DNA from: CAZAKZ01 sp964485695
GTDB lineage: Bacteria > Planctomycetota > JAFGQW01
Assembly (NCBI GenBank): GCA_964485695.1
Contig: CAZAKZ010000010.1
Coordinates: 1 to 64,000 of the forward strand
Reading direction: 5' to 3'
Length of the DNA: 64,000 nt
A program made the position numbers and the translations under genes. Numbering within the stretch: the first letter of the stretch is position 1; every line of letters begins with the position of its first letter. Of the stretch, positions 36,388-47,394 are shown piece by piece. The notes under the pieces were generated by a model, which was not told the DNA's origin, ran no database searches, and worked only from the letters and a program-made list of their open reading frames with translations.

Positions 36388-38508
36388 ATGCGCCCCATCG
36401 AGTGTTTTCTCGTCCTGGTCCTGGTGGCACTGGGATCTGCGGCTGTAGCGCAGAAGGAGATTTCCATCAACCGGGACAACATCGTGATCAGGCAGTCGGT
36501 GCGCATCAAGCCGGGCCGGTATCGCGTCGCGGACCAGGACGAGAACGGGGTCCTGCGCATCAGGGCGGATGACGTGGTCGTCGACTTCCAGGGGGCCGAG
36601 CTGATCGCGATGAAACTCGATGGGGCCGCCCTCGACAAGGCCCTGGGCGTGGGCGTCTCCGTGGAGGGCGCGCGCAATGTGACCCTTTGCAATGCTCGCG
36701 TTCACGGCTATTTTATCAACATCCAGGCCAGGGGCGCTCACGGGCTCCGCCTCGAGAATTGCAGAGCGGACCTCAGCCGGGCCCACCGCATTGCCCGGGG
36801 CGGGCAACCCGTGAACACCTGGCTGCACCTGCGCTCGCTGGAGGCGTGGCGGAGCTACGGCGCCGGGTTCTGGATCGAGAGGTGCAACAACAGCGTCATC
36901 CGGGGCTGCCGGGCCTGCCGGGCCCAGAACGGCCTCCTGGTGGTCTACTCGTCTTCGTGCAGGGTGACGGGCTGTGACTTCTCGTTCAACTCCGGGTGGG
37001 GCCTCGGCCTGTGGGGCGCCAGCCGGAATGTGGTGGCGTGGAACCACATCGACTTCGTCAACCGCCCCTGGGGCGGCGGCTGGGGCGGGGACTCGGCGGG
37101 CCTGGTGGTGGTGAACGACTCCCACGAGAACTTCATCGTGGGCAACTCGCTGACCCACGGGGGCGACGGCTTCTTCCTCACCGACCGCGTCAACGGCGGC
37201 ATCAACGGCAAGGAGAAGACCACGAACATCCAGGGCAGCTGTGACCGCAACATCATCGCGCGAAACGACGGCTCCTGGTCGCCGTGCAATGCCTTCGAGG
37301 GCACTTTCTCCAGGGGGAACGTCTACTTCGAGAACATCGCCAGCGACTCGCGCTACGGATTCTGGCTCGGCTACTCCAACGATTCACTGCTTCTCGGAAA
37401 TGAAATCGTCGGAAACAAGGTCGACGGCATCGCCATCGAGCACGGATCGGGTACGCGCGTGGAGAGAAACACCTTCTGCGGCATGGGCCAGTCGGCCGTG
37501 GCGCTCTGGTCCAGCGACAACTGGCTGAACGACCTTCACCCCTCCCGGGACATTGAAATCCGCAACAACCGGATCACGGACTGCCGGCGCGCCTTTCACC
37601 TGAAATTCTCAACGGAGGTTTCCGCCGGCAACAACGAGATCACCAACGCACCGGGCGCCGATTTCGATTTCGTCACTCGCCCGCCTGCAAGGGCGCTCGA
37701 GAAATTCAAGGCCTCCAAGGACCACGTGCGCCTCCAGGAGATCCTCGCCGCCCGTCCGAAGGACTTCACTTTTTTCCGCGATCAGAAGGGTCCCAGGGGC
37801 ATCGACTGGATCCGGGTGAATGAATTCAGCCCGCGGGACTTCCGGGGAGGCGTCGTGGCCTGGCGAAAGAAGGATTCTTGCACCCTCGAGGTCTTCCCCA
37901 TGGTGTCAGCCGACCTCGAGTTCAAGAAACCCGGATGGATCACCGTGGAGAAGGACGGCGGCGCCGGTACGTGGATCGTGACTGCGCAGCCCGCCAAGGG
38001 GCCCGGCGAGATCAGGGGCTATTCCATCGAGGTCCGTCAGGAAGGCGGGAGGAAGACCCAGGTGCTCACGGGTTCATTCAACACGGCGCAGTGGGACGTC
38101 CGCTGGTATCGCTGGGACCGGCCGAAGAAGCTGGCCTACGGGGACAGGGCCGCCTGGAAGCGGCTGTTCAGATCCAAACCCATCCACACCCAGACCACCC
38201 GTGGGTTGAGCAAGGCGCTGTGGGCACGGGATTTTCCCGATGGCGTGCCGCGGGGCTACTTCGCCCTCGTCGCCCGGTCCCGGATCCGACTTCCCGGCGG
38301 TCGCTACCGCCTTTCCACGCTTTCGGACGACGGCATCCGGGTCTTCCTCAACGGCAAGGAGGTGATCTCGCGGTGGAACCACCACGGCCCGACGCCGGAT
38401 AGCACCGAGGTCAAAATCCGGCGCGGCGTGCATGAGTTCATCATCCACTACTGCCAGCAGACAGGCGCTTCGGCGCTGGAATTCGGGTGGACCCGAGTGG
38501 ACCGATAG
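36388..38508 (+). CDS. Secreted right-handed beta-helix protein with C-terminal PA14 domain
   Basis: This 706-residue protein starts with a signal peptide (ECFLVLVLVALGSAAVAQ). From about residue 60 to 430 it shows the coils of a right-handed parallel beta-helix of the NosD/pectate-lyase kind (NSVIRGCRACRAQNGLLVV, VTGCDFSFNSGWGLGLWGA, NEIVGNKVDGIAIEHGSGTR). A small beta domain follows. Residues about 570-700 form a PA14-like carbohydrate-binding domain (GRYRLSTLSDDGIRVFLNGK). Probably a polysaccharide lyase or binding protein, but no catalytic residues are evident. Only 13 bp separate it from the GH172 gene, so they are co-transcribed. Confidence 0.82.
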   Translation: MRPIECFLVLVLVALGSAAVAQKEISINRDNIVIRQSVRIKPGRYRVADQDENGVLRIRADDVVVDFQGAELIAMKLDGAALDKALGVGVSVEGARNVTLCNARVHGYFINIQARGAHGLRLENCRADLSRAHRIARGGQPVNTWLHLRSLEAWRSYGAGFWIERCNNSVIRGCRACRAQNGLLVVYSSSCRVTGCDFSFNSGWGLGLWGASRNVVAWNHIDFVNRPWGGGWGGDSAGLVVVNDSHENFIVGNSLTHGGDGFFLTDRVNGGINGKEKTTNIQGSCDRNIIARNDGSWSPCNAFEGTFSRGNVYFENIASDSRYGFWLGYSNDSLLLGNEIVGNKVDGIAIEHGSGTRVERNTFCGMGQSAVALWSSDNWLNDLHPSRDIEIRNNRITDCRRAFHLKFSTEVSAGNNEITNAPGADFDFVTRPPARALEKFKASKDHVRLQEILAARPKDFTFFRDQKGPRGIDWIRVNEFSPRDFRGGVVAWRKKDSCTLEVFPMVSADLEFKKPGWITVEKDGGAGTWIVTAQPAKGPGEIRGYSIEVRQEGGRKTQVLTGSFNTAQWDVRWYRWDRPKKLAYGDRAAWKRLFRSKPIHTQTTRGLSKALWARDFPDGVPRGYFALVARSRIRLPGGRYRLSTLSDDGIRVFLNGKEVISRWNHHGPTPDSTEVKIRRGVHEFIIHYCQQTGASALEFGWTRVDR

Positions 38509-38639
38509 GACAGAAATAGCGATTTCCTGCCCGATCCCGTACAATCTGGAACTTTCCGGCCCGGCCAGCATCTTGTGGCGGCCGATTTCCAGAGGTTCCC
38601 GGATCGTTCCCTGCCATGAACCATCGCCGGAGGCTTTTC

Positions 38640-41600
38640 ATGCGTCTCAATATCATCCTGTCAATCCTGACCTGTCAGCTCCTCCCCCTCTGTCTCCTCG
38701 AGGCCCAGACCGGCCTCGCCGAGGACGCCCGCGTGGCCGTGGTCACCGACCGCCAGGGCACCGCCCTGGTCCGGCCCGTGGGCCGGGAGCGGTGGACGCC
38801 CGTGGGCCCGCGCACCGTGCTGTTGCCCGGGGACCAGGTGCGCACCCCGGTCCGGGGCGCCAACGCCGTGGAGATGCGGCTGAAGGGCGGCGGCGGCCTG
38901 GTCCTCGGCCCCGGCGGCCTCATCGAGGTCCCCTCGGTCGGCGCCGTGCGCCTCTACCGCGGAGACCTGGAGGTGAAGGGAAGCGGCAAGCGCAGTGTGG
39001 CCCTCACCGGGCCGGGCGATTTCCGCCGGGACGTGAAGGAGACCGTCGTCCTCAGGAGCCGGGGCCGCGCCACGGAGGTCCTGGCCGAACCGCCCCGGTG
39101 GCTGACGGGATATCGCGCCTCCACCACCGACGAGTGGATGGGGTCGCTCATCGCCAGCGTGGACGGCCGCGACGTGCCCCTCTCGGTCGGATACCACAAG
39201 GTAATAGCGGAGATCCGCGACCAGATCGCCCGCACCACCATCGAGCAGTCCTTCCGGAACGCCACCGACGCCACCTTGGAAGGCGTCTTTTACTTCCCGC
39301 TCCCGCCCGATGCCTCCATCAGCGGATTCGGCATGTGGATCGGCGGCGAACTGGTCGAGGCCGACATCGTTGAGAAGCAGAAGGCCCGGCGCATCTACGA
39401 GGACATCCTCCGCCGGAAGAAGGACCCGGGACTGCTGGAGTGGTCGGGTGGAAACCTGTTCAAGGCGCGGGTCTTTCCCATCCTGCCCCATTCCGAGAAG
39501 CGCATCCGCATCCGCTACACCCAGGTGCTGCCGCTGGAGGGCTCCACGCTGCGCTACCGGTACGGCCTGCGGAGCGAGCTCCTCCGGACCCGGCCCTTGC
39601 GCGAGCTCGGCATCCACGTCATCGTGTCCTCTGCCATGCCCATCCGGTCCGTGACCTCGGCCACCCACGAGGTGCGCATCCGGAAGACGGTGCACGCGGC
39701 CTCGGCCGAGTTCTCCGCCGAAGAATACTCACCCGACCGCGACTTCGAGCTGGCCGTGGAGCTGGACCGGAGCCAGCCCCTCACCGTGGTGCCCCATCGC
39801 CGGGCTGATGACGGCTACTTCATGCTGCTGCTGAATCCGCCCGGCGAGGGCGGCGGTGCCTGGCAGCGCGACCTTCTGCCCGAGGCGGGGGCTCTGGAAG
39901 TGCTCCTCATCGCCGACACCTCCGGGTCCATGGACCCGGCCGCCCGTGAGGCCCAGGCCGCCTTTGTCGGCGCCCTCCTGGCCCAGCTCGGCCCCGATGA
40001 TCGCTTTCGGCTCATGACCGCCGACGTCGGCGTGAAGTGGTTCCGGGAAGAGGCCATGGCGGCCGGCGAGGAGACGGTCCGTGAGGCTCTCTCCTTTCTG
40101 GACGGGCGCAGGTCCCTCGGCTGGTCGGACCTGGATCAGGCGTTCAGGGAGGCCCTGAAGAAGGCCGGCCCTGGCACCCGGGTCGTCTACGTGGGCGACG
40201 GCATCGGCACCACCGGCGACGCCGACCCCGTGGCCCTGGCCACGAGACTGAAGAACCTGGCTCGTGATACTGAGGCGGTCTGCCATGCGGTGTCGGTGTC
40301 GTCCACCTTCGAGCGCGGCGTCCTCGAGGCCGTGGCCGCCATGGGCGGGGGGTCCGTGCGGTCGGCCGGCGAGGATCCGACCGGAGCCGCGTTTCGCATC
40401 CTGAAGGAGGCGGCCACCCCCGCAATCCGCAACCTGAAGGTCTCCTTCGAGGACATCCGTACGGCCCGGGCCTACCCGGAGGTGCTGCCCAACCTGGCGG
40501 CCGGCACCCAGCAGGTGGTGCTTGGACGGTTCCTCCCCACGGGCGGCCGGCAGGCGGGGAAGGTGGTGGTCACCGGCACCCGGGACGGCAAGGCCGTGAA
40601 GTTCTCCGCCGACCTCGTCCTCGAGGAAGGCGAGGCCGGCAACAGCTTCCTCCCGCGGCTCTGGGCCCGCCGCCACATCGACGCCCTCCTGCAGGAGGGC
40701 CGGAGCAAGGCGGTCCAGGAAGAGATCGTCCGTTTCAGCGAGGCCTTCGGCATCATGACCCCCTTCACCTCGTTTCTGGTGCTGGAGAACGACGCCGACC
40801 GGGAGCGCTACGGCGTGGAGCGCCGGGTCAAGATGCGGGACGGCGAGCGCTTCTTCGCCGAGGGCCGGGACGCGGCGTCCACCGCCCTGCTCCGCGAGCA
40901 GATGAAGGTGGCGCGCACCTGGCGGCTGAACCTGAGAAAGCGCATGCTGCGCGAGATCGCCACCCTGGGCACGCATCTGGTCCCGGCCGCCGTGGGCTGG
41001 GGCGAGTTGCGGGACTATGACGTCGAGATCGCCCAGGGCGCCTACCTTTTCGGTGGCCTGGCGAAGTCTGATTCCAGCGAGTTCTTTCTGGGGGCCGATC
41101 GGGCCGCGAATCGCCGGGCCGGATACGAATCCGACAAGGGGAAGAAGGCCGGGGATTGGTCCGTCGATTCCCTGAGAGCGCCGGAAGAAGCGGGGGACGA
41201 GCTGCTGGACGACGGCGAGGAGGTCCTGGAGGAGGAGCTCGAGGTCGAGAGGAAATCCCTGAAGCGGGAGGACCGATTCGATCCCGCCGCACCCGAGCCG
41301 GAAGCCTCCCTGGAAGAGCCGCTGGCACGGCGCAGCCTGTCGCGAAAGGCCTTACACGAGACGCGTGGCGGGGTCAGGTACAACGAGGCTCTCGGCCTCG
41401 GCGGCGGCGCAGGAGGCTACTTCAGGGGGAGGCCCAGAGGGGGCCCGAGGCGTCGCCCGGCCCCCCCGTCTTTCAATGAATGGCGGTTCCCCGGTTTGCC
41501 CCCGGCACCGAAACCCGCACCGGACCTCACGGATCCACCGAAATGGCCCGCAACGGTGCTGGCACTCCTGAAGAGCCTGAACCGGCGGGACAAGCTCGCG

Positions 41601-44600
41601 GCCTCGAAGGCGGGCATCGAGGTCGAACAGGCGGGCGGGGCAATCCATCCGCCCTCGGGTCGGCGCATCGAATTCACCCGGGCGCGTGGCCTCTACGGGG
41701 CTTCCGGCTGGTTCCTCCGCACATGCGGCGGAGTCACGGAGCCCGTCGATCAGTGGGTCGCCGGCGGCAAGCGCGGGGTGCTGTCGGCGGCCTTGCGCCT
41801 CGGCCGTCTGCGCGATGCCGAGACCACGGACCGGGCGGACTGGCGCTTTCCGCTTCACGATCACTCCATGACGGACCTGGTGCGCACCTACCGGAAGTGG
41901 GCGGCCAAGGTCGAGAAGCGGGAGGGAGACGTGGCCGTGGTGGTGCTCACCGCGCCCGGGCTCGGCAAGGCGGCAATGCGCTTCACCCTGGACATCCAGA
42001 AGCGCGTGGTCGTGGAACTGGCCGTTATCAATCAGGGCAGGATCACCCGCACCACGCGATACTCCGATTTCGTCCAGGCCGGCGGCATGTGGTGGGCCAC
42101 GCGCATCGCCTTCCTGGACGACAAGAGCCGCGAAACGAGTCGGTTCCGCCTCGAGGTGAAGGCGCTGGAGCCGGAAGCGTTCGCCGCCGCCCTCTCCCGG
42201 GCCGTATCCGGCCACGAGGACGTGATCTTCCTCGGCATGAAGGATCCTGACCTGGCCCAAGCCAAGCAGGCCGTCCACGAGAAGAAGGGCACGTTTGCCC
42301 ACCACTTCCGCATGGCGGCCCATTTCGCCGCTTCCGGTCAGTGGGACCGGGCCTGGACCGCCTGGGACCAGGCCGCGTCCAGGGTGTCCGGCAAGCCCGG
42401 GGCGCGATGGCTCTCAGCGGCGCTGATGAAACGAAGCCGGCGCGGCGAGGACCTGAAGAAGCTGCTCCACCGCCTGGCGCGGGAATGCGCGGATCCCAAA
42501 GGCCACGACTTCACCACCGACTTCCGTACGGACTACATCCTCTCCCTGGCCCATCCGGTCTTCCAGGTGAACGAGAAGCTCACGCTCCTCGAGGTGCTCA
42601 GGCCGGCGTTCGGCCGCCTGGCGGAGGACAAGGACTGGCGGACCACTCGGTTCGAGCGCAAGCGGGCGCAGTGGCTCGAACAGGCCGGCTTGAGCGAAGA
42701 GGCCCGGGAGATCTACAGGAAAATCGCCGCGGCCCGGCCCTTCGACATCCAGGCGGTCCTGGACCACGTGAATGCGCTGCACGTCGCCGGCTACCTCGAG
42801 GAGGCCGTCCGGATCCTGGAGGCAAAGCTCAAGGCCCTGGACAAATGGATCGGGTACGAGACCGACCAGCTGACCGAACGCCTCACCACCCTGCTCTGGG
42901 GGCGGCGCGACCTGAAGAAGCTCTCGGTCGTCCTCGAGGCCTGGATCGCCCGGAGCTCCCGCCAGGAAACGCCCTACCGGCGATACCTCTCGGTGCTGCT
43001 GTTCCGGGACAGGATCGAGGCGGCAGACGCCTGGGCCGATGCGCAGCTGAAGGCCGAGGTCGTTCCACCAGTGACTCCGGAGTTCCGTGCCCGTCTCGGC
43101 GCCGCCATCAACTATGCCCTCGGCCACGGCTGGAACTTCCACTACAACCGTATCGAGGAGAGGTGGCTCACGCCCCTGGCTGGCCTGGCTCGACGGCTGC
43201 TCCGCGCTGATGATCCGGTGTGGCACCACGTCCATCGCATCACCAGCGACTGGCGTTTCCGGCGCAGCGATGCGTACGCCGAGCTGAGGAAACACCTGCT
43301 CGCAGACCTGGATGCTCCCGAGGCCATAGAGACCATGGATCTCGGCCGCCTCGGACACTACCTGATTCAGCTTCCATGGGGCCGGAACCAGGTGGACGCC
43401 AAGATCTGGCGTCGCACCGTGGACCGCCTGCGAGCGCGCTGGCAGAAATCCACCGTGGACTACGAGCGGCGGACCCTGGCCGCCCATGTTCTGAAGCTTC
43501 TCGACAACCACGGCGAAAAAGCCGAGGCTGCGGATTTCCTTCGTGTCCGACTGGCCGCGGCCGGTGACGACACCCGGCCCGGGCTTGCCGGCCTCCTCCT
43601 GCAGCGGCTTCTCGGATTGAAGTGGACCCGGGCCGTGGAGGACGAGATCATCGGTCTGGTCGAGCAGCTCCAGCCGAAGAAGGCCGAGGAGTCCACGCGC
43701 CGCTTCATCGCCGCCGCGGCTGTCCGGCGCATTGCGGACGGCCTCTACAAGATGCGGTACAGACACCTTCTCGGCGAAGCCAAGGAATACGAGAAGCTTT
43801 CCCGCAAGGCATTGAATGTGAAGAAACGCCAGGCCGCCGACGGAGCGCGCGCCGGCCTCATCGACCGTTTCGCTGCGGCTCGCGACGGCGCGAAGTGGGG
43901 CAAGGTGTGGTACGAGGTGGAGCGCATCGGCTTCATGGCCAGACTCCGCCGCGATCTCAGGGCCGCGGACGCCGAGGCCCGCGAGGTCTTCTTCGCCACG
44001 CCCGCCCGTTCCTCCCGGCCCCTCGATTCCGTGCTGCGCGAGCGCTGCGCGTTCGTCATGGCCTACTGCGCCACGCGGCGCAAGGCGCCCGACGGGCTGG
44101 CGGCCGCGGCCGTCAAGGTCTTCGCGAACCTTGTTGCCGAAGCATCCCAGGAGAAGGCCGAGAAGGTGCCGGTCCGGACCATCAACTGGCGCCACCACCT
44201 CTTCCGTCTCCTCGTGGCCCTGGACCGGCCGGAAGCGCTCCGGAAGGTCCTCGAGGCCTGGATCGTGCCGGCCAAGGTGGAGAGCCGCTGGCGTATCGCC
44301 CTCGGGTACCTCCGGGCCGAGACCGGCCAACTCGAGGAGGCCGCGGCCGCCTTCGAATCCGTGGCGCGCATGGATGAGCTCAAATCGGCCGAGCACAAGG
44401 CCCTGGCCGGCTGGTACCTGGTGCTGAACCGGGATGCGGACCGGGAAAAGGCCTTACTCAACCGCTACAAGGTCATGCCCGAGCACCAGCTCTCCAGCAA
44501 GCTCTACGCCAGTGGCCGCCGGATTTCCCGGCGCGGCGGGGGTGTGCCGGAATCCCTGGACCCGGACACTCTCCGTGTGATGCGGGCGCTGCTCTCCAAG

Positions 44601-47219
44601 GCGAGCCATCCGGCCAACTACATCTGGCAGATCAACCGGCACTACCTGGCCGTGAAAGATTTCCGGCTCCTGGAGTGCCTGGCCGACGGCGTTATCGGCC
44701 ACACGGCCTCCGGGGTGTATCCGTTCCTGGAACGGGTGGGCCAGATCATCCGCAACGTCCACGAGGAAGCCACCTGCGATGAACTCGTCGAGAGAATCGG
44801 CGCGCTTTCCGAGGCCGCCAAGAGCGACCTGGACCGCCGGGCGCTGAAGCTCCTCGTCTCCCTGGTGGAGCGGCGGGCCGCGGAGGTGTTGAACCAGCCG
44901 GGGCCCCACGCGGAACGGGGCCTGACGGCCATGTGCGCGGCCTTCAAGGGATCCTGGGGCAAGGGCGAACGCCGCCTCATGGCGAAATTCCTGGCGTCCC
45001 TCGGTAGGATTCCGCAGCCGGCCTTCAAGGCCGAGCAGCTGCGTCAGTTGCGCGGGCTCTATCGCCAGGAGACGCCGGGCACCGCCGACTGCATGGCGAT
45101 CGCGCGCTTTCTCTTCTCCACCGAGTGGACCTACCGCCGGTTCGACGCGGCCATCGACGGCCTCACCTCGGCTCTCGAGGATTACCGGAAAGCTCACGGA
45201 GGCGTGGTGCCGAACCCGGCGAGAGACGGCCTGGGCACCCTCATCAGCTGGCTCGAGAAGCGCAACCGGTTCGCCCACGCCGAGGCGATCCTCGTGCCGG
45301 AGCTGGAGGCGCAGAAGACCCGGTCCCACAGGAACTGGCTCCGGCAGCGCCTGTTCCAGGTCTACGTCAACTGTCTGGGCGAGGGCGCGGTCTCCCTCGG
45401 GAAAGGCGTCGAGCTCTACCGGGCAGCCAGGCAGCGCATGGAGGTCTCGCTGTGGCGCGACGGTCCGGATCAGATCCGGGCCACGCTGGCGAAGTATTGC
45501 TCGCTTCACAGCAGGGCGTCGAAGTCCGTCGGCATCCGGACCGCGGGGCCGGACCTGGTGCGCTTTGCCAAGGAGAAGCTGCCCGAGCTGATCACCCTCG
45601 CCCACACAGAGGGTCCCCGCCTGGTCAACACGGTGGCGAACACGGTGACTGATCTCATGGGACCGTGGGCCGGACTGCGGGTGCTCCTGGACCGCATCGA
45701 GGCCGAGCCGCGGTGGTACGCCCGGATCGGCCGGGGGGGCTGGAGTCAATACGCGTGGAACTTCGCCCGGTGGCGGAGGGATGCGAGGGATCTCAGAGAC
45801 CTGGAGCCCAGGCTCCTGCGCGTGGTGCTGCAGGAGATCGAGCGGGATCTTCTCAGCCTGCAGTCGCGCAACCGGAGTATCTACCAGATCAACAACAAGT
45901 ACTTCTGGGCCTCAAAGAAGGAGGAGTTCGCGGCTGTCGCGAGCCGCGTCATCGAGCTGAATCCGGATTCCCCGGCCCGGCTCAAGTACGCCGCCGAGTA
46001 CCTCTGGCACGGCCTCCGGCTGCGGCGTCGGGCCATCGGTGTGCTTCAGGAGGCCGAGACCCGCGGCCGGCTCCGGGAGGGCGGCCGCCATGTCCTCGTC
46101 ACCTGGCTCTTCCACGTACGCCGCTACGCCGAGTCCCTCCCCCTGCTGGAAAAGCTCACGGCAGTGCGGCCGGATCGCCTGGATTACCGCACCCGGATGA
46201 TCCGCGCCCTCCACGAGACGGGCGGAGACCCGGCGGCGCGCGCCTACCTCGAGGAGACGAAGAAGCGGTTCAAGGCGTTGAAGCTGTGGAATGAAAACAC
46301 CATCGCCAGCCTCGCAGAGACGGCGAGAAAGTGCAAGTTTCACGAGGAGAGCGTGGTGCTCTACGAGGAGGTGATCCCCCTGCACCAGCGCACGCACCGC
46401 AACCGCGGTGTGGGCGGCGGCGCCCTCTCCAGGTACTACGGCCGGCTGGCCCAGGCGTATGCGGCCCTCGGCCGGGCTGAAAAGGCCGTGGACGCTGCAT
46501 CGGCGGCGGTGGTGGCGTGGGGCCCCACCAGCCGGAATCGCCATCAGGCGCTCAGGGCGCTGAGAAGGGTGGTGGAGACCATCGGAGATCTGGACGGCTA
46601 CGTGGTCCGCATGGACGGGAAGGTGAAGAAGACGGGCCTGGACGCGCCGGTCATCCGCAAGACCCTCGGCCTGGTCTACCTGGCCCGGAAGCTGCCCCAA
46701 AAGGCCATCGCCCAGCTCGAAATCGCCCGGGCGCTCCAGCCGAACGACACCGAGACCCACAAGGCCCTGGTCCGGGCGTTCGATGTCGCGGGCGACGGGG
46801 GCGGAGCCTGCGTCGCGCTGTTTGACTCCATCGCCTTGGCGCCGATGAACCTGGACCTCTATCCGGATCTCGGCAAGCGTCTGAAAGCACTCGGCCAGGT
46901 GGAAGCCGCCGAGCGGGCCTGGACCACGCTGGTGGAAGTGAAGCCCAACGAGGCCGCCGGCCACCGCAAGCTGGCCGAGCACCGTAACGGGCAGAAGCGC
47001 TACCGGGATGCGGTGGTGCAGTGGCGGCAGGTGGTCCGCTGCCGGGCCGAGGAGCCGGACGGCTGGCTCGGCCTCGCCCGGGCCCAGATCCGGGCCGGGG
47101 ACCTCGAGGAGGCGCGCAAGGCCGTGGACCATCTCCTCGAGACTACGTGGGAGAAGCGTTTCGGGGACGTCAAGGCCAAGGCGGCGAAGCTCCTCGAGGA
47201 GGTGAACCGGTCACGGTGA
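38640..47219 (+). CDS. Giant exported FecR-VIT-VWA-TPR protein
   Basis: At 2,859 residues this is the largest gene in the window. The domain order is: signal peptide (RLNIILSILTCQLLPLCL), a FecR-like beta domain (about 30-120: GTALVRPVGRERW, LLPGDQVRTPV), a VIT domain (about 167-300: YFPLPPDASISGFGMW, EKQKARRIYEDILRRKK) and a VWA domain with the MIDAS motif DTSGSMD near 425. The VIT/VWA-linked segment IMTPFTSFLVLENDADR lies near 703. A charged and Gly/Arg/Pro-rich linker (about 840-970) follows, then roughly 1,900 residues of helical TPR-like repeats to the end. I start it at 38640 because GGAGG lies 6 bases before; an ATG at 38616 lacks a site. It may be a periplasmic or surface scaffold (inference). 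Confidence 0.8.
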   Translation: MRLNIILSILTCQLLPLCLLEAQTGLAEDARVAVVTDRQGTALVRPVGRERWTPVGPRTVLLPGDQVRTPVRGANAVEMRLKGGGGLVLGPGGLIEVPSVGAVRLYRGDLEVKGSGKRSVALTGPGDFRRDVKETVVLRSRGRATEVLAEPPRWLTGYRASTTDEWMGSLIASVDGRDVPLSVGYHKVIAEIRDQIARTTIEQSFRNATDATLEGVFYFPLPPDASISGFGMWIGGELVEADIVEKQKARRIYEDILRRKKDPGLLEWSGGNLFKARVFPILPHSEKRIRIRYTQVLPLEGSTLRYRYGLRSELLRTRPLRELGIHVIVSSAMPIRSVTSATHEVRIRKTVHAASAEFSAEEYSPDRDFELAVELDRSQPLTVVPHRRADDGYFMLLLNPPGEGGGAWQRDLLPEAGALEVLLIADTSGSMDPAAREAQAAFVGALLAQLGPDDRFRLMTADVGVKWFREEAMAAGEETVREALSFLDGRRSLGWSDLDQAFREALKKAGPGTRVVYVGDGIGTTGDADPVALATRLKNLARDTEAVCHAVSVSSTFERGVLEAVAAMGGGSVRSAGEDPTGAAFRILKEAATPAIRNLKVSFEDIRTARAYPEVLPNLAAGTQQVVLGRFLPTGGRQAGKVVVTGTRDGKAVKFSADLVLEEGEAGNSFLPRLWARRHIDALLQEGRSKAVQEEIVRFSEAFGIMTPFTSFLVLENDADRERYGVERRVKMRDGERFFAEGRDAASTALLREQMKVARTWRLNLRKRMLREIATLGTHLVPAAVGWGELRDYDVEIAQGAYLFGGLAKSDSSEFFLGADRAANRRAGYESDKGKKAGDWSVDSLRAPEEAGDELLDDGEEVLEEELEVERKSLKREDRFDPAAPEPEASLEEPLARRSLSRKALHETRGGVRYNEALGLGGGAGGYFRGRPRGGPRRRPAPPSFNEWRFPGLPPAPKPAPDLTDPPKWPATVLALLKSLNRRDKLAASKAGIEVEQAGGAIHPPSGRRIEFTRARGLYGASGWFLRTCGGVTEPVDQWVAGGKRGVLSAALRLGRLRDAETTDRADWRFPLHDHSMTDLVRTYRKWAAKVEKREGDVAVVVLTAPGLGKAAMRFTLDIQKRVVVELAVINQGRITRTTRYSDFVQAGGMWWATRIAFLDDKSRETSRFRLEVKALEPEAFAAALSRAVSGHEDVIFLGMKDPDLAQAKQAVHEKKGTFAHHFRMAAHFAASGQWDRAWTAWDQAASRVSGKPGARWLSAALMKRSRRGEDLKKLLHRLARECADPKGHDFTTDFRTDYILSLAHPVFQVNEKLTLLEVLRPAFGRLAEDKDWRTTRFERKRAQWLEQAGLSEEAREIYRKIAAARPFDIQAVLDHVNALHVAGYLEEAVRILEAKLKALDKWIGYETDQLTERLTTLLWGRRDLKKLSVVLEAWIARSSRQETPYRRYLSVLLFRDRIEAADAWADAQLKAEVVPPVTPEFRARLGAAINYALGHGWNFHYNRIEERWLTPLAGLARRLLRADDPVWHHVHRITSDWRFRRSDAYAELRKHLLADLDAPEAIETMDLGRLGHYLIQLPWGRNQVDAKIWRRTVDRLRARWQKSTVDYERRTLAAHVLKLLDNHGEKAEAADFLRVRLAAAGDDTRPGLAGLLLQRLLGLKWTRAVEDEIIGLVEQLQPKKAEESTRRFIAAAAVRRIADGLYKMRYRHLLGEAKEYEKLSRKALNVKKRQAADGARAGLIDRFAAARDGAKWGKVWYEVERIGFMARLRRDLRAADAEAREVFFATPARSSRPLDSVLRERCAFVMAYCATRRKAPDGLAAAAVKVFANLVAEASQEKAEKVPVRTINWRHHLFRLLVALDRPEALRKVLEAWIVPAKVESRWRIALGYLRAETGQLEEAAAAFESVARMDELKSAEHKALAGWYLVLNRDADREKALLNRYKVMPEHQLSSKLYASGRRISRRGGGVPESLDPDTLRVMRALLSKASHPANYIWQINRHYLAVKDFRLLECLADGVIGHTASGVYPFLERVGQIIRNVHEEATCDELVERIGALSEAAKSDLDRRALKLLVSLVERRAAEVLNQPGPHAERGLTAMCAAFKGSWGKGERRLMAKFLASLGRIPQPAFKAEQLRQLRGLYRQETPGTADCMAIARFLFSTEWTYRRFDAAIDGLTSALEDYRKAHGGVVPNPARDGLGTLISWLEKRNRFAHAEAILVPELEAQKTRSHRNWLRQRLFQVYVNCLGEGAVSLGKGVELYRAARQRMEVSLWRDGPDQIRATLAKYCSLHSRASKSVGIRTAGPDLVRFAKEKLPELITLAHTEGPRLVNTVANTVTDLMGPWAGLRVLLDRIEAEPRWYARIGRGGWSQYAWNFARWRRDARDLRDLEPRLLRVVLQEIERDLLSLQSRNRSIYQINNKYFWASKKEEFAAVASRVIELNPDSPARLKYAAEYLWHGLRLRRRAIGVLQEAETRGRLREGGRHVLVTWLFHVRRYAESLPLLEKLTAVRPDRLDYRTRMIRALHETGGDPAARAYLEETKKRFKALKLWNENTIASLAETARKCKFHEESVVLYEEVIPLHQRTHRNRGVGGGALSRYYGRLAQAYAALGRAEKAVDAASAAVVAWGPTSRNRHQALRALRRVVETIGDLDGYVVRMDGKVKKTGLDAPVIRKTLGLVYLARKLPQKAIAQLEIARALQPNDTETHKALVRAFDVAGDGGGACVALFDSIALAPMNLDLYPDLGKRLKALGQVEAAERAWTTLVEVKPNEAAGHRKLAEHRNGQKRYRDAVVQWRQVVRCRAEEPDGWLGLARAQIRAGDLEEARKAVDHLLETTWEKRFGDVKAKAAKLLEEVNRSR

Positions 47220-47394
47220 TCGTCAATCCCCGGAGGCCGTCAAAGGCCCTCGTCCTCGACGCCTATCTGTCCTGACGGAAGACGTTCATGGGAAGAAATG
47301 GAAAACCTCCCGCGCCTTTCTTTTTTCAGGGGTTGTGTTTTAATCCGGTTTGATACCGTGAACCATCCCCCTGGAAGAAGGATAGCGAGGCCCC

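Noticed and set aside
34257..36692. 811-codon open frame antisense to the GH172 gene
   Set aside because: Composition is shadow-like (His, Gly, Val, Arg rich) and the plus strand shows a signal peptide plus DUF2961 motifs.
42414..44396. 660-codon frame antisense to the giant TPR protein
   Set aside because: It lies wholly inside a coding region with coherent TPR-like helical repeats on the other strand, and has no motif of its own.
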